From Molossus alvarezi (Eukaryota; Chordata; Mammalia; Chiroptera; Molossidae), in NCBI GenBank assembly GCA_037176705.1, contig CM073891.1:50470571-50534570 (forward strand): 64,000 nucleotides of DNA, in the 5' to 3' direction. The translations under genes and the position numbers were made by a program. Below the pieces are notes generated by a model, which was not told the DNA's origin, ran no database searches, and worked only from the letters and a program-made list of their open reading frames with translations. The first letter of the stretch is position 1. Every line of letters begins with the position of its first letter. Positions 27,500 to 62,599 of this stretch are shown piece by piece.

Positions 27500-28499
27500 T
27501 AATCTACAATTTATTTAACAGATGTATTATAAATTGGCAGCTACTTATACTCTGGTGAATAAAGCTACATTACAGTTCACCCACTTTATTTGTGACTGTT
27601 CTTCCTTTTTATGGGGCTGTGACTTTTCCCCAAAGCCAGAATTTATAGCTGTCTTTCCTTTTGTCCCTTAACAAATCCCATCTGCATGCCTTCTCATTAG
27701 GATGCAGCATACATCATGATGCTTCCCTTATTTTATTTAAATGTTTTTCCATAGCTTACTTAAATATTTATTAAGCATTCTGTCCCTATAAAGCTCAACA
27801 TATACTCTCAAAACACATAACTGAGCACCAGCTTCTCTCTGTGAACCTGTTTCTCCTGGTAATTCACAAGGAATCCTGGGAGGAACATTTACAGCCTTCA
27901 GTAAATCAGTGCTGTAGGACACTAAATAACCCCCGAGGCCTGAAAAAATAATACACCTCTCTAAACTCCTAAACCATGCACCAAAAGTGAATGGCTCACT
28001 GTGAAAGTTTCTGTTTGGTATACAAGTAGTCTGAATTTGTGTCTTCCCTCCAATTCCTACCATAAGGTAGCCAGGTCTAGAGTGGAATGACTTATCTGTT
28101 TATAAGAACATACAGCACAACAGCATGGTAAACTCCATGCCTAGGGACCATGCGAGGGAACCAAGCACCTTAGCACATTATCATCTGTGATGTTTGCTTA
28201 GCTCACTAATTTACAGAGCATCATGAGTTCAAAAGCTCAGAACATAAAACATTTACAAATGTAAATTCCCTGTTTCGAGAATAATTCTGATACATTGCAG
28301 GTACAGGTTTGGTTCTTAGAAAACGGGTTCAGATTTGCCCTTCGTATGCCATATTCACCATGCATAGTCTTACTCATATTATTTTTCTTGTGCCTTAGCA
28401 AAACTCCATGGAAAACTCTTATGAGTTAGTCTAAAGGATGTACAAACAAAAGACAGTGTTTTTGCAGGTAAAAATTATTTTCTTTAAATTAACAGAAAA
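27500..28499 (-). other. SEMA3D: Probable proximal 3' UTR of SEMA3D
   Basis: This follows directly after the SEMA3D stop codon on the minus strand and contains no recognised repeat. Minus-strand AATAAA occurs at 27510-27515, followed at 27467-27497 by a genomic A-rich tract, so this could be one polyadenylation site. A 108-codon open frame at 27737-28063 on the minus strand resembles nothing known to me and is treated as chance. The true 3' end may lie further down; transcript data would be needed to place it. Confidence 0.45.
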
Positions 28500-52347
<23,848 letters not shown>

Positions 52348-52704
52348 TTATACAACATGCAGTTTACCTCGATACTGTAAATTACAGCTACTTCTCTGTA
52401 TTTCCTAAAGTTTACATAGCAAGCTTTGTTCTTATGAAGATTTTATTTCTTAGAAAAAGAAATGACATTTGAGTCGGAATAATTATGAAAATAATCCGTA
52501 AACATAGGACTATGAGAAACCATTATTTTCCATTTCTTTAATTAGTTTAAGACTTGTTTTAAATTAAAACCATAATTATAACTGGTGTGAAAACTAGGCC
52601 GGTGAACGAGTCGGCAGCTCTTCCCCCAAAGGACCTGTGGAACCTTCTCACTTTGGTCTGAAACTGCCTCGTGCCGCGTAGCGCCCACCAGTTCAACAAT
52701 GAGC

Positions 52705-52723
52705 GCGCCCTGCCCCCTGGTGG
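52705..52723 (-). promoter_or_regulatory. Candidate CTCF binding motif in a SEMA3D intron
   Basis: The minus strand reads CCACCAGGGGGCAGGGCGC, a close match to the CTCF core with its G-rich flank. It sits in an unusually GC- and CpG-rich 130-base block in AT-rich intron DNA, outside any repeat I recognise, about 500 bases upstream of the SEMA3D exon at 52011. Occupancy is not shown. Confidence 0.5.
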
Positions 52724-52903
52724 AGAAGAGAAACATTTACATGCGTACAAATGAAATGATTTTGATGTCTTGATCCAAAAAAAATGAACAATTACTTTAT
52801 AATGACTTTTTTAGTACATAGCTCCACTCCTAAAACTATTTTATAATTTCAGTATATTGTAATTTAGTAAGTTACTTCAGAATAATTCTGTTATCACATT
52901 TGA

Positions 52904-53145
52904 TTTTTTTCTTTTTTTAATCCTCACCCAAGGACATTTTTCCATTTTTTGCTCAGATAGAGCAGGAGGGAGAGAAAGAGAGAAACATCGACGTGAAAGG
53001 GACACATCCAGTGGTTGCCACCCGCACAACCCAACCAGGGCCGGGGTCAAACTGCAACCGAAGTACGTGCCCTTAGCAGGAACCGAACCGGGTCTCTCCA
53101 TACCGCAGGCCAACACTCTAACTGCTGAGCCAAACCAGCCAGGGC
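52904..53145 (-). mobile_element. Ves SINE, type A, full length
   Basis: On the minus strand it runs from GGCCCTGGCTGG to the tail motif CCTTGGGTGAGGAT. CACATTTGA at 52895-52903 and 53146-53154 flanks it. Confidence 0.9.
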
Positions 53146-55785
53146 CACATTTGAATTCTTAATGAGTTAAAATACTCATTTAGAGTAGAAAACTGTGTGT
53201 ATGACACAGGCATGGAGAAGAAATGAGTGACATTGGGAAAAGCTTTTAAAGATGTGCTGCTTTTTCCGTATTTTACTCTTTGACAAGTTGGAAATAATTT
53301 GCACTGAACTGAACCATTTATACTAGGCTTTAATTAGAATCCTGTCAAAACTTCAAAATATACCACACTTCTTAGTCAAAGCACTCAGTAGGGTCATTCT
53401 CAGGGAACTGAAGATACTGAAGTCACAGTACAAGACCCTGGCCCAATATTATACCAATGACTCACTAAATTAGAATAAAATATCAAAACAAAAAAGTCGT
53501 ACAAAGACATCTGTTAATGATTTTTTAAATTAATTTGAAAATATCTATACCTTCCACCCCCCCCAAAAAAACCAACCTTGTATATTTGCTCTTAATAAAC
53601 TGATATTTTCTCGATATCTATTGATTTGTCCCAGATCTGCACCAAAGAGGTTAGAAATATCCTAGAATACTAGTCATTTGCTAATTACCGAACATATTTT
53701 TAACTGGATGCTGATCTAAAGATCTCAGTCTGTGTCTGCAGTCACTGCTTCTAGCACTTAGCCTCAGCCAAGTGCACTGTCGACTCTGTAATGGAAGGAA
53801 CCCCATATTAAATAGATTAAGCTGCAACTCAAAATGGATATGGAGCTCAAATAGTTCAAAGCTCTTGCCCAATTAGAGGCTACATGTTTGAGGCTCAGTG
53901 AAAGGCAATTTATAGTGGGCTTATAGCTCACAATGCCTGCAGTACAATCTGGTTGGTCTATCATTAAAATCAAAGCAAAAGCAAGATTTTGCCTGCATTA
54001 TATTTTTGAAACACCCCTCCAACTTAAGGAAAAAAAAAACAAAAAACAAACTCTTTTGACTTTGCAGCTGTAGTTATGCAGTAGCCAAAATTTCAAAGGA
54101 AATAATACGGTGACATTGATGCCACAGTGCCTGGTATCCAATTTTCAAGTAATTCGAAATTTTAATGTGAGGAAATATAGATGAATGAAGATATGCACAT
54201 TTAGCAAAGAAACAAATATGACCATTTTCCTCATTGCTCACCACTGACAAAAAAGGTTTAAGTGTAATAAAATCTAAGAAAAAAAGGAAAGAGGGAAAGC
54301 CTGGTTTCTATAGACTATTATATAAAATGATCTTTGAAAATGTATGTGTTTTTATGGCAGTTTTTCCTCGTGGCATGCTGCCAATGTTTGCATAAGATCC
54401 TTTTCCTCGAGGTTGCCATGCACGGTCTCCCCGGTCCCGTCTCCACTGTGCCTTCACAAATGAAAGTGATTTGGTCGAGTTGCTCCCTGAGGTTTAAGAT
54501 AGTACAGTTTGAATAAAATATTGTTATTGTAGTACATTAAAAACCAGAAGAATTTTTTCTTTGATATCATAGAGCTGTGTAGCATACAGACCTAAAAATA
54601 ACTTGAGATGTCAAGCAAAGGATGCAGGTAAGGGTAAAATAGGAAAGATAAATTACATAAAGGAAAAAGAGAAAGTATGGGAAAATGGTACATCTGAAGC
54701 AAACGAGCATATTCAACTATTTTGTTTTAGAAAATCCTAGACAATTTTCTGGTTGCAGCTTTACATCCCAGGTATTAAAAATAAAGTGGATTTTTCTCTG
54801 TATGTATATACTTTTCATTTCTACGAAGTAACATGGTCCATCTGAATATACTGTACAGGTCCATTTATTTCTGCCTGCAGCTTTCTAGTGTTAGTGCTTG
54901 ACTTCCACTAATTTAGCTCCTATGACTGCACGAAACAAATCAAAGAGCTGATCTGTGTCTCCACCTGCAGTTTGAACACTCTAAGATAGGTTAAAATTTG
55001 AGGGGGGAAGAAAAAGAGCAAGTAACAAAGTTTAAACATCATTATCTTGCTGGAAATAATACCGGCAGAAAAGTAGAAGAAAAAAGAGACCTAGACAAAC
55101 CGCGAGATGAGAGGGTAAACACGACAGCAACATGCCACGGTTCAGGGCCCATCTCCCTTGGCTGGCGGCCACAGCTGGCTAGGTGTGATCATGTATGTTA
55201 TGCTTGGCAGATCTGTGTGTTTGCAGAGGGCCTTTAGTGGAGCAGTGGGAAGTAATGGATAAAAGGAGAAAAATGGTTTCTAGCCAATGGGAGAACTTTG
55301 CCCCTTGGCCAGGCACCAGACAGCTGTTAAAAGTTTTCTCCCCCTAATGCTTCAGGCTATTCTCCGCAGGTTGCAGTTTCCTTAAAAAAAAAAAAAAAAA
55401 AAACTTCCATGAGGAAAGAACTGGCACAAAGAAAAAAACTAAACCAGGCTTTCTTTTCTAGCAAACTGGGAAAAATAAACTAAAATGCAAAAAAAGTCAG
55501 ATTTTTATTTATAAAGTAAAAAAAGGCAGATTAAGAGGGACCGTCCTATCCCCGGCTTATTCATCTCAGAATCAGTTTATAACAGCTACGGACAAAGAAA
55601 GACCCTGTATTCAGTATCAGAGATGGAAAAGGCAGTGATACAAATACAGAGGTGAATATGCTCTCTCTCTTTAAGGTTCACGTTCCTTTTTTTAGAGGAA
55701 TTTCTACATCAGAAAAAGGAAAATTATGTTGAATATAGTAAGAAGTCTGGGATTTGGAAAACCTCATTTTAAAAGTGAATGTCTG

Positions 55786-56047
55786 GCCTTGGCCGTTTTG
55801 GCTTAGTGGTGAGAGCGTTGCCCCGCGGACCAAAGAGTCACGGGTTCGAGTCCGGTCAAGGGCACATACCTCGGTTGTGATTAGATCCGTGCCTGGTTGG
55901 GGTCGCCTGGTAGGGGTCGTGCGGGAGGCAGTCATTCGATGTGTCCCTTTCACATCGATGTTTCTCTCTCTCTCTCTCTCCCTCTCTCTCTTTCCCACTC
56001 AATCCAAAAAATAGTGGAAAAATGTCCTAGGGTGAGGATAAAAAAAA
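55786..56047 (+). mobile_element. Ves SINE, type A, full length
   Basis: A-box and B-box (GGGTTCGAGTCC) are well preserved; the tail motif is CCTAGGGTGAGGAT. AAAAGTGAATGTCTG (55771-55785) and AAAAGTGCATGTCTG (56048-56062) are the target duplication. Confidence 0.93.
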
Positions 56048-56169
56048 AAAAGTGCATGTCTGCTCTCTGGAAAAGAAAGTTAAAATCAGTTGCTTTTCAT
56101 CATTTTCAACAAACACAGTCTGCACACGGCGAGAGGGAAAAAAGGTGATGTCTTGTCATACACCCTCTT

Positions 56170-56290
56170 CCATGTAGTCCGGGTTAGAAACTTGGAGCCA
56201 GGAGGCCCGATTCTAGTCCTGCCTCCGATTCTCCCTTCTAGAATCAAAAACCTACAATTAATAGGATTAAAGTTGTCCTCAGTAATTTAC
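56170..56290 (+). repeat. MIR fragment, weak
   Basis: ACTTGGAGCCAGGAGGCCCG and TTCTAGTCCTGCCTCCGATT resemble the MIR core start. Confidence 0.45.
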
Positions 56291-57910
56291 AAAAGTGATG
56301 ACAAATAGTTTGTTATCCAATAAGCAGGAGGCCAGGCAGTGAACAGATGTTGAGGAGAAAAGAAACTGTGCATGTTTATGTGACAGAGAGGCACATATGA
56401 GCTGGTGACACATAGAATGCGATTTCCCTGAAGTTTCCCAGATTTTAAACTGATTGGGAAAGCCTGACCTAAAATAAAGCACTGTGAGCATACACCTCAG
56501 GGGCACAGTGAGGAGACTCCGAGGTGACGGCAGCATGCTCCTGTCCCCTGTTCCTCAGCCCTGTTGTGCGAAGACTCTCACAGCCTAACACTCCACATCG
56601 AAAGGAAGTTTGGGACACAATTTTCAAATTAAGTATGTTTCTTTGGCCAGGCACACCTATGTTTTGAAGTGAAATTTCAAACATCTCTTGTCTACACTTT
56701 AATCAAGAAAATCCTTATTTAATGGGGCCAGCTTAGGTTACAACTCAGATCTAATTTAGGAAATCAATGAAGACTTAAAATTCTGAGAATCATTCGCCCT
56801 CTAAGAATATGTCATTGTGCAAAAGCCAAATATTTTTAGTGGGTCAGGAAGAGAAACAAGGCACCCAAAGAGTTTTGGAGCTTGTGAGCACCATGGTCAT
56901 CCGTGTCCAGGGTGAGCTGGGATTTCTCAGCAATCATTCTTGTTCCGGGTTAAGCACCATTACAGATACCCAGTCTGCTAGACAGACGAAGTTACTGATA
57001 TTATTTATCACTCTTTGATGATGCAATTCCTCCAAGATGTGCTCTGTGGAAGCAAAATCATAAACCAGTCTCAGTTAAGGCCATGATGATTGGACATGAT
57101 AAAGCAGAAGATGCCTTTCTAGAATGCGCGGATATGCCAGGGCACAGGGCTGGCCCACAGTAGCACATCTGGCATGATGAACTCTCCAGTAGACTTGGAA
57201 TCAAAAGAACTTTGTGATTTTCAGTGTTTTTCATAGTGTTAGAAAATAAATCAGGAGTATTACGCACATCCACATCCACGCCCTGAGTTTGGAGATTTTT
57301 TCTCATAGCAGAGGGATGACAGGGCCCTACTAAAGGAGCAAACAGCTTCACCTCTGCCTTTGATTTTCTCCAGAGGAAAATCCCAGGGAAAGAATTGTAT
57401 ACGGTGGGTCTTCTTGTTTGGTGAAGATCTGACATGAGGTGTTTCCTTATACTACATTAGGTGGTAGTTGAAAAAAATCACTTAAGATTGTTTTTTGTAC
57501 TGGGCCAGTTAAATTACACAGCTGATTGATTAATATATAAATATAAATTCTGAAAAAGTATTTTTAATATTTCTAAATGTTTGTATCCCAAAATAGATTT
57601 GGAGAGGAGAAATTTTTATATCGAGGCTATTTGAGATTTAACAATTCTTACTCAATTTTTTTTACAGGACATTTTGATTTTTTTTTCCCTCTCCTCTTCT
57701 TACTACATAGACAAATTTTTTCTGGGTTTAAGCTATTAGTGGAAATAATAACTTATTTATCATTTGCCAATATGCACAAAGTAAAATCAATTAAATCAAG
57801 TTATAAAATTAAAACATAGTACTTATAACTATCTCATTTTGCTGCCTACCAAAAATGAGCTATAGTTAGGAAATTCATATGTACGTTTTTATCTTTAAAA
57901 ATAAAGTTTA

Positions 57911-58178
57911 GCCCTGGCCGGTTTGGCTCAGCGGTTAGAGCGTCCGCCTGCGGTCCTGAGAGACCCGGGTTTGGTTCCCGCTAAGGGCACGTACCTCGGT
58001 TGCGGTTTGTCCCCGGCCCTGGTTGGTTGTGCGGGTGGCAGCCGCTCAATGTGTCCCTTTCACATCGATGTTTTCCTCTCTCTCTCTTCCTCTCTCTCCC
58101 TCCCACTCTATCTGTACAAAAAATGGAGAAGTGTCCTCGGGTGAGGATAAAAATAAATAAATAAACAAATAAATTTTA
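57911..58178 (+). mobile_element. Ves SINE, type A, full length, CpG-rich
   Basis: A well preserved copy from GCCCTGGCCGG to CCTCGGGTGAGGAT plus an (AAAT)n-type tail. AAAGTTTA at 57903-57910 and 58179-58186 may be a short target duplication. Confidence 0.92.
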
Positions 58179-58277
58179 AAAGTTTAACAGTAAAAGCAGC
58201 AACTATTTGAAGAGAAAATGGAATTTGTTATGTTTACAAAATTAGAAGTTTGTAAATTGTCGAAAACTGGCAAAATG

Positions 58278-58488
58278 GCCCATGTTAGTGTGGCTCAGTT
58301 GGTTGAGCATCATCATGCCAGGCACTGAAAGGTCACCTGTTAGATTCCCAATCAGGGCACATGACCAGGTTGCGGTTCAATCCCGGTCAACAGGATCGAT
58401 GTATATCTCTCACATTGATTTTTTTTCTCACTCCCTCTCCCTTCCTCTCTCTTTAAAATCAGTAAGAAAGTATATGTATACATTTTAA
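58278..58488 (+). mobile_element. Ves SINE, type B, diverged
   Basis: The head is GCCCATGTTAGTGTGGCTC, followed by a CT-rich tract. An exact 15 bp target duplication, AAAACTGGCAAAATG, lies at 58263-58277 and 58489-58503. Confidence 0.9.
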
Positions 58489-58554
58489 AAAACTGGCAAA
58501 ATGATTCATGAGTAGTGAAACATACATTTCTTTAATATTTGAACTTTAAAAAAT

Positions 58555-59175
58555 GGCACTTTCTACATTTTGGATATTGTGAATAGTGTGGCAAGGAACA
58601 AGGGAGTGCTAATCTCTCTTCAAGACCCTGATTTCATTTTGTTTTGAATAAATACATAGAAGTAAATTGCTGGATCAAAGAAGTTTAATTCTTAATTTTT
58701 TTGAGGAATCTTCACACTGAATGTGGAATAACTCAAATGTTCATTGATGTATATCACTGGATAAAAAAATAAACACTGTGGCATATTTATACAATGGACT
58801 ATTATTCAGCCTTAGGAAAAAAGAAAATCCTGACATATATGACAACAGAGATGAACCTGGGACACTAAGCTAAGTGCAACAAGCCAGTCACAGAAAGACA
58901 ATACTGCGTGACCCACCCATGTAAATCATCTGAAGTAGTCAAGTTCATGGAAGCAAAGAATAGAATTGTGATACTCCTCCCCCCAGGATCTGGGGAGCAT
59001 ATAAAATGGAAACTTACTAATCAATGGGTATAAAATTTCAATTATACAAGATAAGTAAGTTCTAGAGATCTACTATGTAACATTATGCCTAGAGATAGCA
59101 ATGCTGTATTGTGCACTTAGAAAATCTGTTAAGAAGGTAGATCTCACTTCAAATGTTGTTACAACAACACATTTT
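58555..59175 (+). mobile_element. L1 3' end
   Basis: CATATTTATACAATGGACTA, TATTCAGCCTTAGGAAA and CTAAGTGCAACAAGCCAGTC are the end of L1 ORF2 and 3' UTR. It is diverged and lies about 900 bases upstream of the provirus LTR. Confidence 0.75.
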
Positions 59176-59560
59176 AAATACTTTCTTTTCACTTTTTTTA
59201 TGAGGCTTGTTTAAAAATCAAACTCACTTTTAAGTAAACATTAATATTTCATTAAAGCATAAATCCTAAAGAGTCCTTATTAAAACAGAATAAAATTACA
59301 GAGTAATTTTATAATAAATCAAATATCAAAAATGAAATCCTCTACCTTTAAAAATCTCCCCTGACTACGAGTTTTCTAGCATCCTGTTATTTTGGGCATG
59401 ATTTCAGTTTGATTTCCACAGCTGACCTGTACCACTCAGTATATGGCACATCATTCCATATTTCATTCCATTTGGAGCTTCCTATTACCAAGATCTGAAG
59501 TGTGTTAATGATTGCCAAAGTCCATCTGAACAAAACATAGTTTGTTCAGACACGCTGTTT

Positions 59561-59579
59561 GGACACTAGAGGGCAGAAG
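59561..59579 (+). promoter_or_regulatory. Candidate CTCF motif, second
   Basis: GGACACTAGAGGGCAGAAG contains CACTAGAGGGCAG, a near match to the CTCF core. It points opposite to the motif at 52705-52723 and lies about 500 bases before the provirus LTR. Confidence 0.4.
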
Positions 59580-60081
59580 AATCCCTTGAAGGGATTGAAA
59601 TCTGTAAATGGATCCTGTGCACCCTTCCGTTTCCAGGCCTATTAATTAACGTTGTAGGGTAGTGATCTCATTGCAAGGCTGAGAATTTAGGTCTGACTTA
59701 TCACAGGAAGCACACATTTATGTCAAAACTAAAAAATTAAAGCAGCTATGGTACCCTGAAAGTTGTAGTGTTTATTTACCCTAATGGTAATGTCAACAGA
59801 AGGCACTCCTGAAAGAATAAGCCAGAACTCAACTTTGTCAGCAGCATGCATGCAGAAAATGTAAAAGCAAAAGTAGTTTGTAATAATATATTTAAAAAAT
59901 TTAACTTGAGTATAAAGTGACTTTCAGTAAAGAGTCAGACATGTCATGGAAAGCAAATCATTCAGCAATGTTTTTATTGAAGTCTGATGTGTTCCCCCAA
60001 ATCACAACAAAAGAAACAGCAAGTGCAATAAGGCTTCAAAACTCCGGGATTATCTGTGCAGAGAACAGATTCGTCCCTGGG

Positions 60082-60511
60082 TGTTGGGAGCTGGCTATGT
60101 GTCTGACAGAGTCCACTGAGCTGGAGGTCTTGAGTCAAAGACTCAACCTCCTCCACAATCTCAAGGAATTAGGCTTGCATTGTGCTTGTGCAGCTCGGGA
60201 CTAAGTGCGACTCAATGTACCTTGAAATACCTGAGATAACAGACTGGATGTTCCTGGGTGTGCCTGGGTGCTCCTGTTATCTGCAAGGCAAACTAATTCT
60301 ATACAGCATTGTTGTAGCCCTGGGCATTATATCAAGAAGATCCTATTTTCTTATATCACTAAACATTTGCTGTCAGGTATAAAAGGCATGTAAAAAAGCA
60401 TATCGAGGCTGATCCTGCTGAGGACAGTCCTCCTGATCCCATATCCATGTCGTTGTCTTCATTCCCACTGCTCGAACTCGGGGACTCTGCTCTCCAGGCT
60501 GGTTCCTGGCA
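60082..60511 (+). mobile_element. 5' LTR of the betaretrovirus-like provirus
   Basis: The proposed LTR starts TGTTGGGAGC and ends TTCCTGGCA, three bases before the primer binding site, giving 430 bases. A TATA box (TATAAAAG) lies at 60378-60385, about 130 bases before the 3' end, a plausible U3/R/U5 arrangement. No AATAAA is visible after the TATA box, so the polyadenylation signal is uncertain. The 5' edge is inferred from the TG and the IAP/ERVK-like opening. CCTGGG at 60076-60081 would be one copy of a 6 bp target duplication, but the other copy is outside the window. Confidence 0.75.
60378..60385 (+). promoter_or_regulatory. LTR TATA box
   Basis: TATAAAAG sits in the 3' third of the LTR, correctly placed to drive transcription into the leader and gag. 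Function today is not shown. Confidence 0.7.
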
Positions 60512-60514
60512 AAG

Positions 60515-60532
60515 TGGCACCCGAAAAGGGAC
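60515..60532 (+). other. Retroviral primer binding site, tRNA-Lys3 type
   Basis: TGGCACCCGAAAAGGGAC follows the LTR terminal CA after a 3-base spacer. It matches the complement of the 3' end of tRNA-Lys3 with two mismatches: a G to A at a CpG, as expected from deamination, and a C to A. Lysine primers are usual for betaretroviruses and lentiviruses. Its position fixes the 3' edge of the LTR. Confidence 0.85.
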
Positions 60533-61751
60533 CCGAGTACTCGAGACACAACTGAAGGTAAGGTGAGGAACTCCACTAATGCGGCACATGCAGTAAGGAA
60601 AGGGAAAAGAGGAGCAATAGATTAAATAGTCAGGAGTAAAAGAAAATGGGACAAGCAGGGTCATCTCAGCGCCTTTTTGCTCAGTTAATTCAGTCTCTGC
60701 TTCGGGCAAGGGAAGCCAAGGTATCTGAGGAGCAAATACTTACATTTTTAAAGTTTGTTGAATGGGTTTGTTCTTGGTTTCCAGAGGAAGGAACAGTTAA
60801 CTTGAAAACATGGGAAAAGGTAGGAGAAAAATTAAGAGAATGGTATACTACTCATGGCCCAGCCAACGTTCCTGTAGATACATTTTCTCTGTGGAGTTTA
60901 GTGAGGGATTCACTGGACCCCACTCATGAAGCGGAGCAATCCCCAAGAGAAGTGGAAAAGCCTCTTAAGGCAGAGAATGAAGAAAGGGATTCTGAATGGG
61001 ATAGGGAGGAATTAAACCCCAAAGATCAGGAGGAGTTAGATAATGTTGCAGCTCATTATCATGATGATGGCTTGGAGAAGCTCCCAATAGATACTGTGGG
61101 GCAGCTTACTCAATTGGTACAGTCCCTAAAAAGGCCCTCATGTACTGAGGCCTATCCCTCCGCTCTTATTGCTCTGGAACCTGTTCCTGTATATTTCCCC
61201 TCAAAAGGAAGTGGGAGGATTATGACTACCAGGAACAGTCCCTCGCCACTGTAACGAGCTCTAATTCAAGCAGAGGAATGAGGGAAGGATGTCTGGGATT
61301 CAGGATTTCACTTATTCCCAGTAGTAGAAGCACATGATCCTAATAATCCTGATCAAGTGCAAAGGTCATATTCAATTCTATCTATGAAGACATTAAGAGA
61401 GCTGAAAACGGCCGCAATCCAATATGGACCCACAGTGCCTTATACTCTAGCAGTTCTAGATGGACTTTCAGGAGAGGCACTTATTCCTAATGATTGGAAA
61501 ACATTAGCTAAAGCCTGTCTTATGGGAGGGAATTACTTGATTTGGAAAGCTGAATATTATGATCAGGCCCATATAGCTGCCTGCCACAATCAGGCAAACA
61601 ATATTCCCATTACTTATGAAATGTTAGTAGGAGAGGGGGTATATATTACTAATAATGCTCAAGTTGTATTCCCAGGAGAAGCATATCAGACTGTTAATGC
61701 TGTAGCACTATGTGCCTGGAGGGCTCTACCTACTACAGGAAAGACAGAGGA

Positions 61752-62053
61752 TGTGGGGTTTGGGGGTTGAAGATAGGAGTTTTATAACCTTGTGTTAAGC
61801 ACTCTCACCTGACCTGGGGGGAAACCTGGCCCGCCCATGTGTATTGGGTGCTTCATTTTTATGTGAATAAGGGTTTGTGATCTTTTGGCTTCAAGGAAAT
61901 AATTTTAACCTGAGAGTACCAATCTGCAAATAAATGGAACTGCGTCCAGAGATCTGAAGCATTTGCTCTCTTGCAAAGCGCCCTCTCACTCCAAGCAGCC
62001 TGTGCTTGTATGTTCATTGCGTTGCACCGATCTTGGCAAGCCAAGAGATGGCA
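61752..62053 (+). mobile_element. Solo LTR inserted in gag, flanked by 6 bp target duplication
   Basis: A 302-base block with no gag coding begins TGTGGGGTTTGG and ends GAGATGGCA. It is bounded by AGAGGA at 61746-61751 and again at 62054-62059. A 6 bp duplication with TG/CA ends is the mark of class II retroviral integration. The block has a plus-strand AATAAA at 61929-61934, fitting an R region. The gag reading frames on the two sides are in phase once the LTR and one duplication copy (308 bases) are discounted. It does not resemble the host provirus LTR at 60082, so it came from a different family and later lost its internal region by LTR-LTR recombination. Confidence 0.82.
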
Positions 62054-62562
62054 AGAGGAACTACCAAAAATTAGACAAGGGCTGGATGAACCATATGCTG
62101 ATTTTGTAGCTAGACTAGCACAGGCCATAGGAAGAACAGTTACAGATGAGGAAGCAGGCAATAGCTTAACTACTCAACTGGCTTTTGAGAATGCAAATCC
62201 TGCCTGTCAAGCGGCTATTCGACCATGAAAGAAAAAGGAAGATGTAGATGATTATATCAGGTTATGTGCGGACATAGGTCCCTCCCATATTCAGGGTCTT
62301 ACCCTTGCAGCTGCTTTGTAGGAAACTACACTGCAAGGGCTAATACAACAGCAGCAAAAAGAAAAAAAGAGAAAAGGAAAATGTTACAGCTGTGGAAAGA
62401 AAGGTCATTTTAGCAAAGAATGTTGCTTGAAAGAGGGGGTCAATAATCAAGTACAGGGTAGCAATCAATGCACGCCTGGCCTATGTCCAAAATGCCAAAA
62501 GGGAAAGCATTGGGCTAATGAATGTAGGCCGAAAACAAAGATGGGAATCCTCTTAATCATCA

Positions 62563-62569
62563 GGGAAAC
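62563..62569 (+). other. gag-pro -1 ribosomal frameshift heptamer
   Basis: GGGAAAC lies in X-XXY-YYZ phase with the local gag frame, 28 bases before the gag stop at 62597. After a 6-base spacer a hairpin can form at 62576-62596: a 7 bp stem (CGGGGGC with GCCCCTG, one G-U pair) and a 7-base loop. A slip of -1 leads into the frame that encodes the dUTPase. This heptamer is used by type D simian betaretroviruses. Confidence 0.8.
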
Positions 62570-62599
62570 TCCCGACGGGGGCAGCCTCGGCCCCTGTAA

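Larger units (their letters stand above)
60646..62599 (+). pseudogene. gag: gag pseudogene (matrix, capsid, nucleocapsid)
   Basis: The start ATG is followed by GQAGSS, a myristoylation-type N-terminus. The matrix-like region runs to about 61250, then capsid from about 61300. The capsid major homology region ([14 protein letters not shown]) is near 62073-62118. Two nucleocapsid CX2CX4HX4C knuckles follow at 62382-62423 and 62484-62525. One frame serves the whole gene on both sides of a solo LTR insertion (61752-62053). In-frame stops are TAA at 61252, TGA at 61279, TGA at 62226 and TAG at 62319. A single small indel between the second knuckle and 62546 moves the last codons to another frame, where the gene would end at TAA 62597-62599. 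Gag forms the retroviral particle; this copy cannot encode an intact one. Confidence 0.9.

Noticed and set aside
27737..28063. 108-codon minus-strand frame downstream of SEMA3D
   Set aside because: No similarity recognised, no splice or start context; probably a chance frame in 3' UTR.
52555..52750. Overlapping open frames in the GC-rich block, as a possible exon
   Set aside because: The translations do not match a semaphorin and no splice signals with suitable phase were seen.
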